Shown one piece after another: positions 1 to 13,011 of a stretch of 64,000 bases of DNA. Source of the DNA: Thermoleophilum album (GTDB lineage: Bacteria > Actinomycetota > Thermoleophilia > Solirubrobacterales > Thermoleophilaceae); the NCBI RefSeq assembly GCF_028867705.1, contig NZ_CP066171.1:1612001-1676000 (forward strand), in the 5' to 3' direction. The position numbers and the translations under genes were made by a program. Below the pieces are notes generated by a model that was given only the letters and a program-made list of their open reading frames with translations, had not been told where the DNA came from and did not search any database. The first letter of the stretch is position 1. The number at the start of each line of letters is the position of its first letter.

Positions 1-893
1 GCTTCGGGGCGATCGCCGTGCTCGGCGCGCGCAGCGGCGCGGTGCGCGCGCTCGCCGGGGTCGCTCTCGCAGGCACCCAGCCGCCCGGCTCGACGTTCAA
101 GATCGTCACGGCCGCGGCCGCGCTGGCCGCAGGCGTCGCCGAGCTCGGCGACCGTTTCCCGCTCGCCCGCTCCGCGCGCGTCGACGGTGTCGAGATCCGC
201 AACGCCTACGACGAGCTTTGCGGCGGCACGCTCGTCGAGGCGTTCGCGCACTCGTGCAACTCGGTGTTCGCGCCGCTCGGTGTGCGGGTCGGCGCGGCTC
301 GGCTCGTGGCGATGGCCGAGCGGCTCGGCTTCAACCGCCGCCCGCCGGTGCCGGGCGCGGTAGCGAGCACGCTGCCCCCTGCGCGCGAGCTAGCAACGCC
401 GCTAGCTGTGGCGGCGACCGCGATCGGCCAGGGCCGCGTGCTCGCCTCGGCGCTCGGTATGGCGTCGGTGGTCCAAGCCGTAGCCGCCGACGGCGTGCGC
501 GCCAAACCGCACATCGCGCCCGCTGCGCCGCGCCGCCGGCGGGTGCTCGACGGCAGCGTCGCCGCCTCCCTGCGCACGCTGATGCGCGCCGTCGTCACCA
601 CCGGCACCGGCCGCGGTGCCGAGCTTCCCGCTCTCGGTGTCGCCGGAAAAACCGGCACCGCCGAGCTGTCAAGCCGACCGCCGTCCGACAGCACGGCCCC
701 GTCGGTGCGCGACGACCCCGCCCGGCTGAGCGCGTGGTTCTGCGGTTACGCACCGCACCGCAGGCCGGTGCTGGCGTTCTGCGTGCTGCTCGTCCGCCAA
801 GGTGCGGGCGGCGACGTAGCCGCTCCGACGGCAGCCGACTTCCTGCGCCGCGCCCTTGAGCTCGGGTGGCGTCCGACCGAGGATTCATCCTAA
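1..893 (+). CDS. Penicillin-binding protein, C-terminal transpeptidase domain (5' end outside window)
   Basis: This is the C-terminal part of a class B-type D,D-transpeptidase that cross-links peptidoglycan outside the membrane. The frame is open from base 3 to the TAA at 891-893, so the gene begins before the window. All three active-site motifs are visible: SxxK as GSTFK, SxN as SCNSV, and KTG as GKTGTAE. The segment between the opening strands (GAIAVLGARSGAV) and the SxxK is short, about 20 residues, compared with the longer loop usual in PbpA/FtsI enzymes. The next gene starts 7 bases downstream on the same strand. PbpA/FtsI subtype cannot be decided without the N-terminal half. Confidence 0.9.
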   Translation, partial: FGAIAVLGARSGAVRALAGVALAGTQPPGSTFKIVTAAAALAAGVAELGDRFPLARSARVDGVEIRNAYDELCGGTLVEAFAHSCNSVFAPLGVRVGAARLVAMAERLGFNRRPPVPGAVASTLPPARELATPLAVAATAIGQGRVLASALGMASVVQAVAADGVRAKPHIAPAAPRRRRVLDGSVAASLRTLMRAVVTTGTGRGAELPALGVAGKTGTAELSSRPPSDSTAPSVRDDPARLSAWFCGYAPHRRPVLAFCVLLVRQGAGGDVAAPTAADFLRRALELGWRPTEDSS

Positions 894-900
894 GGTGGCG

Positions 901-1557
901 ATGTCGAACGGGGGAGGCGCGGGGGAGCGTGTGTACTCGCAGGCGCCTCCGCCCACGCCGCTCTTCCGCTCGTGGCTCGCTGGCGAGCCCGAGCGTCACG
1001 TGCGCGCGTTCGAGCTTGCGCGCAGCTGGTACCTCGAGGGGCGGCGCATCGAGATGCGCGCCCTAGCTGCCGAGCTCGGGGTCAGCCGGCCCACGCTCTA
1101 CCGCTGGGCGGGCAGCCGCGAGCAGCTCGTCGCCGACGTGATCTGGTCGTTCGCCGACCACCTTTTCCGCACCGCCGTCGAGCGTGCCCGCGGCCGCGGA
1201 GCGCGGCGGATCCTGGAGGTGGCGCGGCGCTACACGCGCTGGGTCGCCGAAGCCGAGCCGCTGCGCCGTTTTCTCGAAGCTGACGCCGAGACGGCGCTCC
1301 GCATCCTCACCCGCCGCCACGGCGGTGTGCAGGGGCGTCTCGTCGCCGCCTACGAGGCGCTGCTGCGTGAAGAGATCGAGCGCTCGGCGCTGACCGTGCC
1401 GCTGCCGCCGCCGCTGTTCGCCTACCTGATCGTGCGCGTGGGCGAGGCGTTTCTCTACAACGACGCGATCTGCGCGCTCGAGCCCGACGTCGAGAGCGTG
1501 CTGACGGTCATCCGCGTACTGCTCCACAGCGGCAGCGCCAGCGCCGACGCTGCTTGA
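901..1557 (+). CDS. TetR-family transcriptional regulator, QsdR-like
   Basis: Predicted DNA-binding repressor. The N-terminal helix-turn-helix is clear: RIEMRALAAELGVSRPTLYR matches the TetR recognition segment, followed by WAGSREQLVADVIW. The C-terminal ligand-binding helices resemble the QsdR branch (LRRFLEADAETALRIL and the later AYLIVRVGEAFLYNDAI). I chose the ATG at 901 because it does not overlap the upstream penicillin-binding protein gene and has AAGG just before it; a start at 856 or 895 is possible. It is 218 aa. The ligand and target are unknown, and no operator for it was identified nearby. It is the only TetR-family regulator in the window, so it is a weak candidate for the palindromes near the acyl-CoA genes. 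Confidence 0.85.
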   Translation: MSNGGGAGERVYSQAPPPTPLFRSWLAGEPERHVRAFELARSWYLEGRRIEMRALAAELGVSRPTLYRWAGSREQLVADVIWSFADHLFRTAVERARGRGARRILEVARRYTRWVAEAEPLRRFLEADAETALRILTRRHGGVQGRLVAAYEALLREEIERSALTVPLPPPLFAYLIVRVGEAFLYNDAICALEPDVESVLTVIRVLLHSGSASADAA

Positions 1558-1661
1558 CCGCCGACGGCGCCTGGTCGGCGCCGCGGCTTGACCGAAACGG
1601 CCGCGGGCCCCGGCACCACCGGCCGCCGCTTGAGCGCGCGCCTAGGCTGTCTCGCCTTCGG

Positions 1662-2222
1662 CTAGAGGTCGAGCTTGATGCGACGCTCGGGCCCGCCCGC
1701 CCCTGCCGGCGGGCGGATCACCAGCACGAGCGGACGGTTCTCGGTGTTGGCGAGCGGCAGGCGGAAGAGCAGCATCGCTCCAGCCGTCGGCCCCTGCTGG
1801 GCGATCGAGCCCTCTTCGGGAATGCACTCGTTCGGCTGCAGCGTGCGCGGGTGGTAGGCGAGCGCGTTGCTGCGCGGCAGCGGCGTGGGTTTGAAGACGT
1901 TGCCCTGGTTGTCGACGACCTCGAAGTCGTCGGTCGCGCGGGCGGCACGCTCGCCGCGGTTGCAAACCTGCAGGAACACGCCGTAGAGCGCCTCGCCTGG
2001 CCGCTGCTCGGGACCGCGGTAGTAGTCCTTGTCGGGCGGGATGCGCAGGTTGAGCTGGCGCGTGATGAAGACGTTGTAGTCGAGTCCCGCGACCGGCAAG
2101 CGCAGCCCCTCGCGGGCCGGCTCCTCGATCCCGACCTTGTCCTTGTCGGTGCCACAGGCAGCGGCACCAGCGGCGACCAGTGCGAGGAGCGAAAGCAACG
2201 CGAGGCGTCTCGTGGCGTGCAT
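1662..2222 (-). CDS. Putative exported lipoprotein, DUF4352-like
   Basis: Predicted 186-residue lipoprotein of unknown function. It starts with a lipoprotein signal: basic MHATRR, a hydrophobic run, and a lipobox ending in AAAC at about Cys23. The mature part is a single beta-rich domain with a conserved-looking pattern (YGVFLQVCNRGERAA, DDFEVVDNQGNVFKP, PLVLVIRPP). This resembles the immunoglobulin-like DUF4352/telokin-like secreted domains that regulate or bind partners outside the membrane. The ATG at 2222 lies 14 bases after the end of the SRPBCC gene, so the two are probably co-transcribed. The family assignment is by pattern only. Confidence 0.75.
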   Translation of the reverse strand: MHATRRLALLSLLALVAAGAAACGTDKDKVGIEEPAREGLRLPVAGLDYNVFITRQLNLRIPPDKDYYRGPEQRPGEALYGVFLQVCNRGERAARATDDFEVVDNQGNVFKPTPLPRSNALAYHPRTLQPNECIPEEGSIAQQGPTAGAMLLFRLPLANTENRPLVLVIRPPAGAGGPERRIKLDL

Positions 2223-2236
2223 GGCGGCGCGGGAGT

Positions 2237-2869
2237 CTACCCGTCCACGCGCTGCGAGCGCGGCACGGTTGCGCTCGCCGCGCGTGCGCCCCGGGCGCGG
2301 AGCCGTTCGCCCGCCCAGCGGGTACCGAGCGCCGGGTCGGCACCGGCGTGGGCGCCAAAGCGCGGGCCTTTCTCGGGCTCGAGACCCGCGACGGTGGCGC
2401 GCCGCAGCGGTTCGGCGGGGGGCTCCTCGAACACCATCCGCAACCGCTCGAGCGCGGCGGCGACTCGCCGCCGCAGCCACAGCGAGCAGAGCGCGTCGCG
2501 CAGGCGGTCGAAGCGCGTGGCGGGGTAGGTCTCGAGCAGCAGCTCGACACGCGTGACGCCGGCGCTCTCGGAAACGAAACGCAGCTCGCATGCCGCACGG
2601 TTGCGGCCCACTCGCCCGTAGCGGATGCGCAGCAAAAGCTCCCGCGGGCGCTCCGCCGAGTAAACGTCGAGCTCGACGTAGGGCTTGCCGACGGGGGAGC
2701 GCACCTGGAAGCGGGCGGCGGCCCCACGGCCGACCGGGTTGGCGCGCGCGAGCCGGTAGTCGGCAACGAAGTGGTCGACCACTGCTGGCCAGGCGGCGAG
2801 ATCGGCGACGAAGTCGTAGACCTGGGCGGGCTCTGCCGTGATCGTCGTCGCCGCCGTGAACGCTGACAT
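2237..2869 (-). CDS. SRPBCC (START/polyketide cyclase-like) family protein
   Basis: Predicted small hydrophobic-ligand binding protein of the SRPBCC fold, cytoplasmic (no signal). The N-terminal pattern TITAEPAQVYDFVADLAAWP is the hallmark start of polyketide cyclase/CoQ-binding Coq10-like proteins, followed by alternating strands such as FQVRSPVGKPYVELDVYSAE. The domain ends near residue 150; the last 60 residues are Arg/Ala-rich and look like a low-complexity tail. It is 210 aa, longer than the usual 140-160. It lies between the zinc-knuckle gene upstream and the lipoprotein gene 14 bases downstream. The ligand is not predictable. Confidence 0.8.
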   Translation of the reverse strand: MSAFTAATTITAEPAQVYDFVADLAAWPAVVDHFVADYRLARANPVGRGAAARFQVRSPVGKPYVELDVYSAERPRELLLRIRYGRVGRNRAACELRFVSESAGVTRVELLLETYPATRFDRLRDALCSLWLRRRVAAALERLRMVFEEPPAEPLRRATVAGLEPEKGPRFGAHAGADPALGTRWAGERLRARGARAASATVPRSQRVDG

Positions 2870-2932
2870 CGGCGCTGGATGCTACCGGCGCCGGCGCGAG
2901 CGCAGCCTGTCGCCGACCGCGCCGCTAGCCGA

Positions 2933-3196
2933 TCAAGCGGCGCGCTGCGCGAAGCGGCGGCTGCAGGGGCTTTTCGCGAGCGTGCGGCCGAGCGCTCGTA
3001 CTCGCTCGCTGCGCACGGCCTGGCGACTCTCCTCCGGCAGGCGCGAGAAGCACAGGTCGCAGAGCGTGCGGCCGTCGTCGAGCTGGTGCCAGCGCTCACC
3101 GGTCAACAGCGTGCGCTCGCACCCGCTGCAGACCGTCTCGGCCGGACGGCTCGCGGCGAGACTGTGGCGAACGAGCAGTTGGGCGATGTCGGGCAT
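2933..3196 (-). CDS. Small protein with a paired-cysteine zinc-binding motif
   Basis: Hypothetical 87-residue protein. The recognisable part is CSGC, about 18 residues, then CDLC, a two-knuckle arrangement typical of a small zinc ribbon or treble clef, followed by a basic C-terminus. I chose the ATG at 3196 (MPDIAQLL); the frame stays open upstream to about 3316 but that part is compositionally poor. It is divergent from the FHA gene, whose product also begins with a four-cysteine zinc ribbon, and the 193 bases between them must hold both promoters. It may be in one transcript with the SRPBCC gene 63 bases downstream. Function unknown. Confidence 0.6.
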   Translation of the reverse strand: MPDIAQLLVRHSLAASRPAETVCSGCERTLLTGERWHQLDDGRTLCDLCFSRLPEESRQAVRSERVRALGRTLAKSPCSRRFAQRAA

Positions 3197-3389
3197 GCAG
3201 CAAGCTTCGCCCTCGCTGCGGACGCTCCTTCCCTGCCCGCGCCCTACGGCCGCTGCTTGCTGTGTACGGGCGGTGTGTAGAGCGGCGCCCGGATGGGTAA
3301 CTAGAAGGCCAGACACTCAGAGGAGTGCCCCGCCGGCAGTACCGGCGGCGAGCGGGTGCGAAGACGCAAGTAGAACGAGGGATCGCGTT

Positions 3390-4013
3390 ATGGCTAACCA
3401 ATCTGTGCAGCCGCTGCGCGAGGCGGGTACATACCGTTGCGAGGGGTGCGGGTACCTGCTCGCACTGCACGAGGGCGAGCAGTTGCCGGCCTGCCCACTG
3501 TGTGGCTCGAACAAGTTCCGGCACACGCTCTTCGATCCGCGCGATCCGTTCGGAGCGACCGTCGAAACGCCGGCAGCGTGGACACGTAACAGCCAAGCGC
3601 CGAACGATCCGCCGGAGTGGCTCGAACGCCTCGCCGACGAGCTGGCAAGCGAGGAGGGTTGCTTCCTGGCATTCGAGAGCGACGAGGGCAGCATCGAACG
3701 GGTGCGCCTGGAGCCGGGCTGGACGCGCATCGGGCGCTCGATAGCCGCGCAGCTGCGCCTCGACGACCCCACCGTGTCGCGCCGCCACGCTCTGATCTAC
3801 GTCGACAGCGCGGGCGCGCGCATCCTCGACGATCGTTCGCTGAACGGTGTGTTCGTGAACGGCCAGCCGGTCGAACTCACCGAGCTAGTGCACGGTGACG
3901 AGATCCGCATCGGCCGCTACCGGCTGTTCTTCGTCCACGGGGGCTACGCAGGCGAGGAGACAGCGGCGTCGACCGAGCGGCTCGTGTCGACGCCCGAGGA
4001 CGCCGTCGCCTGA
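3390..4013 (+). CDS. Zinc-ribbon plus FHA domain protein
   Basis: A 207-residue adaptor predicted to bind phosphothreonine peptides. Residues about 14-40 form a rubredoxin-like zinc ribbon (YRCEGCGYL then CPLCGSNKF). The C-terminal half is a complete FHA domain: TRIGRS, then PTVSRRHA (the phosphate-binding Arg/Ser/His core), then RSLNGVFVNG. The middle is an acidic linker. The ATG at 3390 is preceded by a GAGG at about 10-12 bases. FHA proteins usually read out Ser/Thr kinase signalling, but no kinase gene is present in the window. Its partner is unknown. The pairing with the divergent zinc-knuckle gene is suggestive only. Confidence 0.88.
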   Translation: MANQSVQPLREAGTYRCEGCGYLLALHEGEQLPACPLCGSNKFRHTLFDPRDPFGATVETPAAWTRNSQAPNDPPEWLERLADELASEEGCFLAFESDEGSIERVRLEPGWTRIGRSIAAQLRLDDPTVSRRHALIYVDSAGARILDDRSLNGVFVNGQPVELTELVHGDEIRIGRYRLFFVHGGYAGEETAASTERLVSTPEDAVA

Positions 4014-4056
4014 CGGCGGGGGACCAAAGGGCCGGGTCCCGGGCAACCAGCGGGAC

Positions 4057-4086
4057 GCGGGGACGGTGCAGCGGCGCCGTCCCCGT
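4057..4086 (+). terminator. GC-rich hairpin after the FHA gene, between convergent genes
   Basis: GCGGGGACGG at 4057-4066 can pair with CCGTCCCCGT at 4077-4086 around a 10-nt loop. It lies between the convergent FHA gene and gltD and could terminate either. There is no U-run after it, so intrinsic termination is uncertain. Confidence 0.45.
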
Positions 4087-4152
4087 CTCCCCGGCCCGTC
4101 GCCGTGAACGCGCCGGTCGCAGCCGCCGCGAGAGGGACGCCTGTGGCCGCCG

Positions 4153-5721
4153 TCAGCGCCGCTCGCGCGGGCCGACCCAGAAATCCTCGCCGACCGTGAC
4201 GGTGCCAGCGACCTCGGCCTGATGGCGCAGCGAGTTGATGTCGCCGTCTTCGTAGGCGAACAGTGCCTCCGCCGGGAGACGCCGCAGCTCGCCCGTCCCA
4301 CCGAGGTAGCGGTCGACGACGCGCGCGCAGCGGCGCCCCTCGGCGATCGCTGTCACCACCAGCGACTGGCCGATGCGCGCATCGCCGCACGCGAACACCC
4401 CGTCGACCGACGTGCCGTAGACCGGTGCCCGCACGTTGCCGCGCGCGTCGAGGTCGAGACCCAGCTCGCGCACCGGGCCGTCGTGCTCGGGATGGGCGAA
4501 GCCGATCGCGATCAGCACGAGATCGGCCGGCTCGGTGAACTCGCTGCCGGGGATCGGCCGCAGGTTGCGCGAGCTCGTGCCCTCGACGCGGCGTCCGCGC
4601 ACCGCCACCACGTGGCCGTCCTCGCCGAGGATCTCGGTCACCTCGCAACCGAAGCGCCGCTCGCCGCCTTCGTCCAAGGCGTAGGTGGTCGGGGTGCGCT
4701 TCGGCGGCAGCGGCCACGGCGACATCGGCGGTCGCCCAGATGGCGGCAACGGTGGATAGACGTCGAGCATCAGCACGTCGCGCGCCCCCTCGCGCAAGGC
4801 GTTCGAGATGCAGTCCATGCCGGTGTCGCCACCACCGACGACCACCACGCGCTTGCCCCGCGCCGTGATCTCCTCGCCCGGGGGCACATCGCGCGCCGGC
4901 CTTCCCTGCATCCGCGCCACCGCGCGGTTGCGCTGATACAGGTACTCCATCGCGAAGTGCACGCCGCGCAGGTCGCGCCCGGGCACCGCGAGCTCGCGGT
5001 GCACGCGCGAGCCGATCGCGACGACGAGCGCGTCGTGGCGGCGGCGCAACTCCTCGCTCGAGACGTCACGACCGACGTCACAGTTGCACTCGAAGCGCAC
5101 GCCCTCGGCTTCGAGCAGCTGCACACGCCGGTCGATCACCCACTTCTCGAGCTTGGCGTCGGGCACCCCGAAGCGCATCAGGCCGCCCGGTCCCTCGTCG
5201 CGCTCGTAAACGGTGACGAGATGCCCGCGCTTGTTGAGCTCGGCGGCGACGGCGAGGCCAGCGGGACCGGACCCGATCACGCCGACGGTCTTTCCGGTGC
5301 GCACCGACGGTGGCTCGGGCTTGATCCACCCCTCCTCGAAGCCGCGGGTTACGATCGCCAACTCGATCTGCTCGATCGTCACCGGGTCGGCGTTGATGTC
5401 GAGCACGCACGCCGACTCGCACGGAGCGGGGCAGATCGCGCCGGTGAACTCGGGGAAGTTGTTGGTGTGGTGGAGTTTCTGCAGCGCCTCGCGCCAGCGG
5501 CCGCGCCAAACGAGGTCGTTCCAGTCGGGGATCAGGTTGCCGAGCGGGCAACCCTCGTGGCAGAAGGGAACGCCGCAATCCATGCAGCGGCCGCCCTGCT
5601 CGCGCAGCGTCTGCTCGTCGGGGAGGTCGAAGTAGCGGTCGTAGTCGCGCACCCGCTCGCGCGGATCGCGCTTCACGAACCCGCGGCGCGGGAACTCGAG
5701 AAAGCCGCGCAGCTTGCCCAT
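4153..5721 (-). CDS. gltD: Glutamate synthase (NADPH) small subunit
   Basis: The beta subunit passes electrons from NADPH through FAD and Fe-S clusters to the large subunit for ammonia assimilation. The N-terminal cysteine sets (CMDCGVPFCHEGCPLGN and CPAPCESACVLD) are the two low-potential 4Fe-4S sites. Two Rossmann motifs follow: VIGSGPAGLAVA for FAD and VVVGGGDTGMDC for NADPH. At 522 residues it is slightly longer than the common 480-500. The ATG at 5721 lies 10 bases after the stop of gltB, so the two subunits are encoded in one operon, large subunit first. It converges on the FHA gene. Confidence 0.97.
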   Translation of the reverse strand: MGKLRGFLEFPRRGFVKRDPRERVRDYDRYFDLPDEQTLREQGGRCMDCGVPFCHEGCPLGNLIPDWNDLVWRGRWREALQKLHHTNNFPEFTGAICPAPCESACVLDINADPVTIEQIELAIVTRGFEEGWIKPEPPSVRTGKTVGVIGSGPAGLAVAAELNKRGHLVTVYERDEGPGGLMRFGVPDAKLEKWVIDRRVQLLEAEGVRFECNCDVGRDVSSEELRRRHDALVVAIGSRVHRELAVPGRDLRGVHFAMEYLYQRNRAVARMQGRPARDVPPGEEITARGKRVVVVGGGDTGMDCISNALREGARDVLMLDVYPPLPPSGRPPMSPWPLPPKRTPTTYALDEGGERRFGCEVTEILGEDGHVVAVRGRRVEGTSSRNLRPIPGSEFTEPADLVLIAIGFAHPEHDGPVRELGLDLDARGNVRAPVYGTSVDGVFACGDARIGQSLVVTAIAEGRRCARVVDRYLGGTGELRRLPAEALFAYEDGDINSLRHQAEVAGTVTVGEDFWVGPRERR

Positions 5722-5731
5722 CGCTTGCCCC

Positions 5732-10339
<4,608 letters not shown>

Positions 10340-10478
10340 CGAGGAGGAGGCCTCCCGCTGGCTTTCCTGCGCGGACAGCGGGGCCAGCTAAGGGTACCAG
10401 CGGCCTTTTCGCTGCAGCTGGCGCCGCGACCCGCCGAGGAGCGCTAGGGTCGGCACAATTGCGAGCGCGCTCGGAGCG

Positions 10479-11375
10479 ATGGCGAAAGTCGTAACGATCC
10501 TCTCACAGAAGGGCGGTACCGGGAAAACAACGACGGTCCGCACGCTCGCCGACTGCTACAGCCGTAGCGGCGCCCGCGTGCTGTGCGTCGACCTCGACCC
10601 GCAGGGCAACCTCTCGGACTACTTCGACGTCCCGCCCGACGCCCAGCCGACGGTGGGCGAGGTGTTGACCGGCCAGGCCAAGGCGCGCGACGCCGTCCAC
10701 AGCGACGTACTGCCGGCCAACCTCGGGCTCGCCGAAGCCGAGATCGTCTTGAGCGGAAAGATGGGGCGCGAGTTGATGCTGCGGCGTGCGCTCAAGGACT
10801 TGCGCCGCAACTACGACCTGGTGCTCGTCGACTGCCCGCCCTCGCTCGGCCTTTTGACCGTCAACGCGCTGGTCGCGGCCGACTACGCGCTTGTGACGAG
10901 CGCCGCCGAGTATTTCTCGCTGCAAGGTGTCGAACAGGCGCTCGAAGTGGTCGAGCTGGCGCGCGACAACTTGAACGAGGAGCTCGCGTGGGTCGGTGTC
11001 GTCCTGAACATGGCCGACATGCGTCTCGTCCACGCCCGCGAGGCGCTCGCCCAGCTGCGCGAGAGCTTCGGCGACAAGGTCTTCGACACGATCATCCGCC
11101 GCTCGGTCCGCTACGCGGAGTCGGCCGAACGGGGCGTTTCGATCCTCGACTACGCACCCGATCTCGGCGTCGACTACGTCGATCTGGCAGTGGAGCTTGC
11201 GCGCCGCATCGACTTCGAGAGCCCGCTGCGACGACTGCGTGCCTTGCGCCGCGAGCTCGCTGCCGGCAGCGGCGCAGCGGGCGAAGCCTCGACGCACGAG
11301 GGCGCGGCTGTCAGCGCCGATAGCGGCCACGCGGCCGGTTCGAAGCGCACAGCACCTGCCCGCACCAAACGCTAG
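10479..11375 (+). CDS. ParA/Soj-family ATPase, orphan
   Basis: A deviant Walker-A ATPase of the ParA/MinD group. KGGTGKTTT at about residue 11 is the signature P-loop with the first lysine, and VDLDPQGNLSDYF and LVLVDCPPSLGLLTVNAL are the switch segments. The 298-residue length fits chromosomal ParA/Soj, plus a disordered Ala/Ser/Lys-rich tail of about 40 residues. No parB or parS-like site was seen nearby, so it need not be the chromosome-segregation ParA; such orphans often position other cargo. A TAGGGT -10-like box lies at 10445-10450. The stop is 12 bases before the amidase ATG, so the two may be co-transcribed. Confidence 0.9.
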   Translation: MAKVVTILSQKGGTGKTTTVRTLADCYSRSGARVLCVDLDPQGNLSDYFDVPPDAQPTVGEVLTGQAKARDAVHSDVLPANLGLAEAEIVLSGKMGRELMLRRALKDLRRNYDLVLVDCPPSLGLLTVNALVAADYALVTSAAEYFSLQGVEQALEVVELARDNLNEELAWVGVVLNMADMRLVHAREALAQLRESFGDKVFDTIIRRSVRYAESAERGVSILDYAPDLGVDYVDLAVELARRIDFESPLRRLRALRRELAAGSGAAGEASTHEGAAVSADSGHAAGSKRTAPARTKR

Positions 11376-11387
11376 GCTGCGCGCGCT

Positions 11388-12830
11388 ATGGCGAAGCTCA
11401 GCTTGCGCCCAGCCGACGAGCTCGCACAGCTTGTTCGCAGCGGCGAGGTCACTGCCGAGGAACTGCTCGAGGATTGTCTGCAGCAGGTCGATCGCGTCGA
11501 ACCGCAGATCAACGCCTTCACGCTGATCGACCCCGACCGTGCCGCCGCCGAGGCGCGCGCGATCAAGCCTGGTGATCCACGCCCGTTCTGCGGCGTGCCG
11601 ATCGCAATCAAAGACAACGTCGCCGTCGCGGGCTGGCGGCTGACGTTTGCTTCCGACCTCTTCGGCGACTACAAGCCGAACCACGACGCCTTCCTGGTTC
11701 GCCGCCTGCGCGAGGCCGGCTTCGTGGTGATGGGCAAGACGAACATGCCCGAGTTCGGGATCCTGCCCGTCACAGGACCGCGGCGCTTCGGACCGACACG
11801 CAACCCGTGGGATCTCGCGCGCACCCCAGGCGGCTCGTCGGGCGGCGCCGCCGCCGCGGTCGCGGCCGGCATGGTGCCCGTCGCGCACGGCAACGACGGC
11901 GGCGGTTCGATCCGCATCCCCGCTGCCTGCTGCGGGCTCGTCGGCTTGAAACCGAGCCGCGGCCGCATCTCGCGCGGACCCGAGGAGGGCGACGACTTCC
12001 TCGTCCAGGACGGCGTGCTTACGCGCACGGTCCGCGAGACAGCGATGCTGCTCGACGTCCTCGCCGGCTACGAGCCGGGTGACGCCAGCTGGGCACCGCC
12101 GCCTCGCGGAACGTTTGCCGCCGCCGCCGAGCGCGATCCCGAGCGGCTGCGGATCGGTGTCGTCACGAAGCCGCCGCTTCCGACCGAGGTCGACCCGGTG
12201 GCGCTCGACGGCGTGCGCCGCGCCGCCGACCTTCTCACCGAGCTCGGTCACGAGGTCGTCGAGGTCGACCCGCCGTGGGGGGAGGTCGATCTTCTGCCCA
12301 CTTTCACGCGCATCTTCGGCACGCAGATCGCGGCGCTGATCGAGCTCGGTCAGCGCATCGGTGGTCGCGAGATCGGGCCCGAGGTGATCGAACAGCTCTC
12401 GCTTGCGGTCTACGAAAGCTCGCGCCAGGGCTCGGGGATCGACTTCTTCCTGTCTCTGCTCGAGCTGCAGGGGGCGGCGCGGGCGATCGTGTCGCTTTTG
12501 TTCTTCGGCGAGAACCGCCACGACGTGCTGCTCACGCCGGCGCTCGCGAAGCGGCCTGTGGCGATCGAAGAGATCGACCCGACAAGCGACGATCCCTGGG
12601 GCGAGTTCCGCAAGTCGGGCGAGTTCACGCCGTTCACGGCGGTGTGCAACATCAGCGGCCAGCCGGCGATCGTGCTGCCGCTCTACCAAGGCGACGACGG
12701 CTTGCCTTTGGCGGTGCAGCTGATCGGCCCGCCGGCCGGCGAAGAGCTGTTGCTCTCGCTCGCCGGCCAAGTCGAGCGCGCTGCGCCCTGGCACGACCGC
12801 TTCCCCGCCGTCGCGCTCGCCGGCGACTGA
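11388..12830 (+). CDS. Amidase-signature family hydrolase
   Basis: A 480-residue amidase-signature enzyme. The Ser-cisSer-Lys triad is visible: Lys75 in PIAIKDNVAVAG, the Gly/Ser loop GGSSGGAAAAVAAG, and the nucleophile in [17 protein letters not shown]. The last third matches standalone amidases (NISGQPAIVLPLY) better than GatA, and no gatB or gatC is adjacent, so a tRNA amidotransferase role is unlikely. Substrate is unknown. A TAGGCT box overlapping the parA stop codon lies 9 bases before the ATG, so a leaderless transcript is possible besides read-through from parA. A second amidase of the same superfamily lies at 62.3-63.8 kb. Confidence 0.9.
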   Translation: MAKLSLRPADELAQLVRSGEVTAEELLEDCLQQVDRVEPQINAFTLIDPDRAAAEARAIKPGDPRPFCGVPIAIKDNVAVAGWRLTFASDLFGDYKPNHDAFLVRRLREAGFVVMGKTNMPEFGILPVTGPRRFGPTRNPWDLARTPGGSSGGAAAAVAAGMVPVAHGNDGGGSIRIPAACCGLVGLKPSRGRISRGPEEGDDFLVQDGVLTRTVRETAMLLDVLAGYEPGDASWAPPPRGTFAAAAERDPERLRIGVVTKPPLPTEVDPVALDGVRRAADLLTELGHEVVEVDPPWGEVDLLPTFTRIFGTQIAALIELGQRIGGREIGPEVIEQLSLAVYESSRQGSGIDFFLSLLELQGAARAIVSLLFFGENRHDVLLTPALAKRPVAIEEIDPTSDDPWGEFRKSGEFTPFTAVCNISGQPAIVLPLYQGDDGLPLAVQLIGPPAGEELLLSLAGQVERAAPWHDRFPAVALAGD

Positions 12831-13011
12831 CCGCGGCGCGGGCACGGGCGAGGCACTGCACTGCGAACAGCTCCCGCTGGCCGGCGAGGTCTCGACAGGA
12901 CCGTGTGCAAGCGGTAGGGTCAGCGCCGTGGTAGCTACTGCGTAGCGAGGCGGGCCCACCTGCCACACTCTCGCTGCGCTACACGCACCGGGGAGGGAGG
13001 AGCAAGACGCG

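Noticed and set aside
11388-12830. GatA subunit of the tRNA amidotransferase
   Set aside because: No gatB or gatC gene is adjacent and the C-terminal third looks like standalone amidases. The same applies to the amidase at 62.3 kb.
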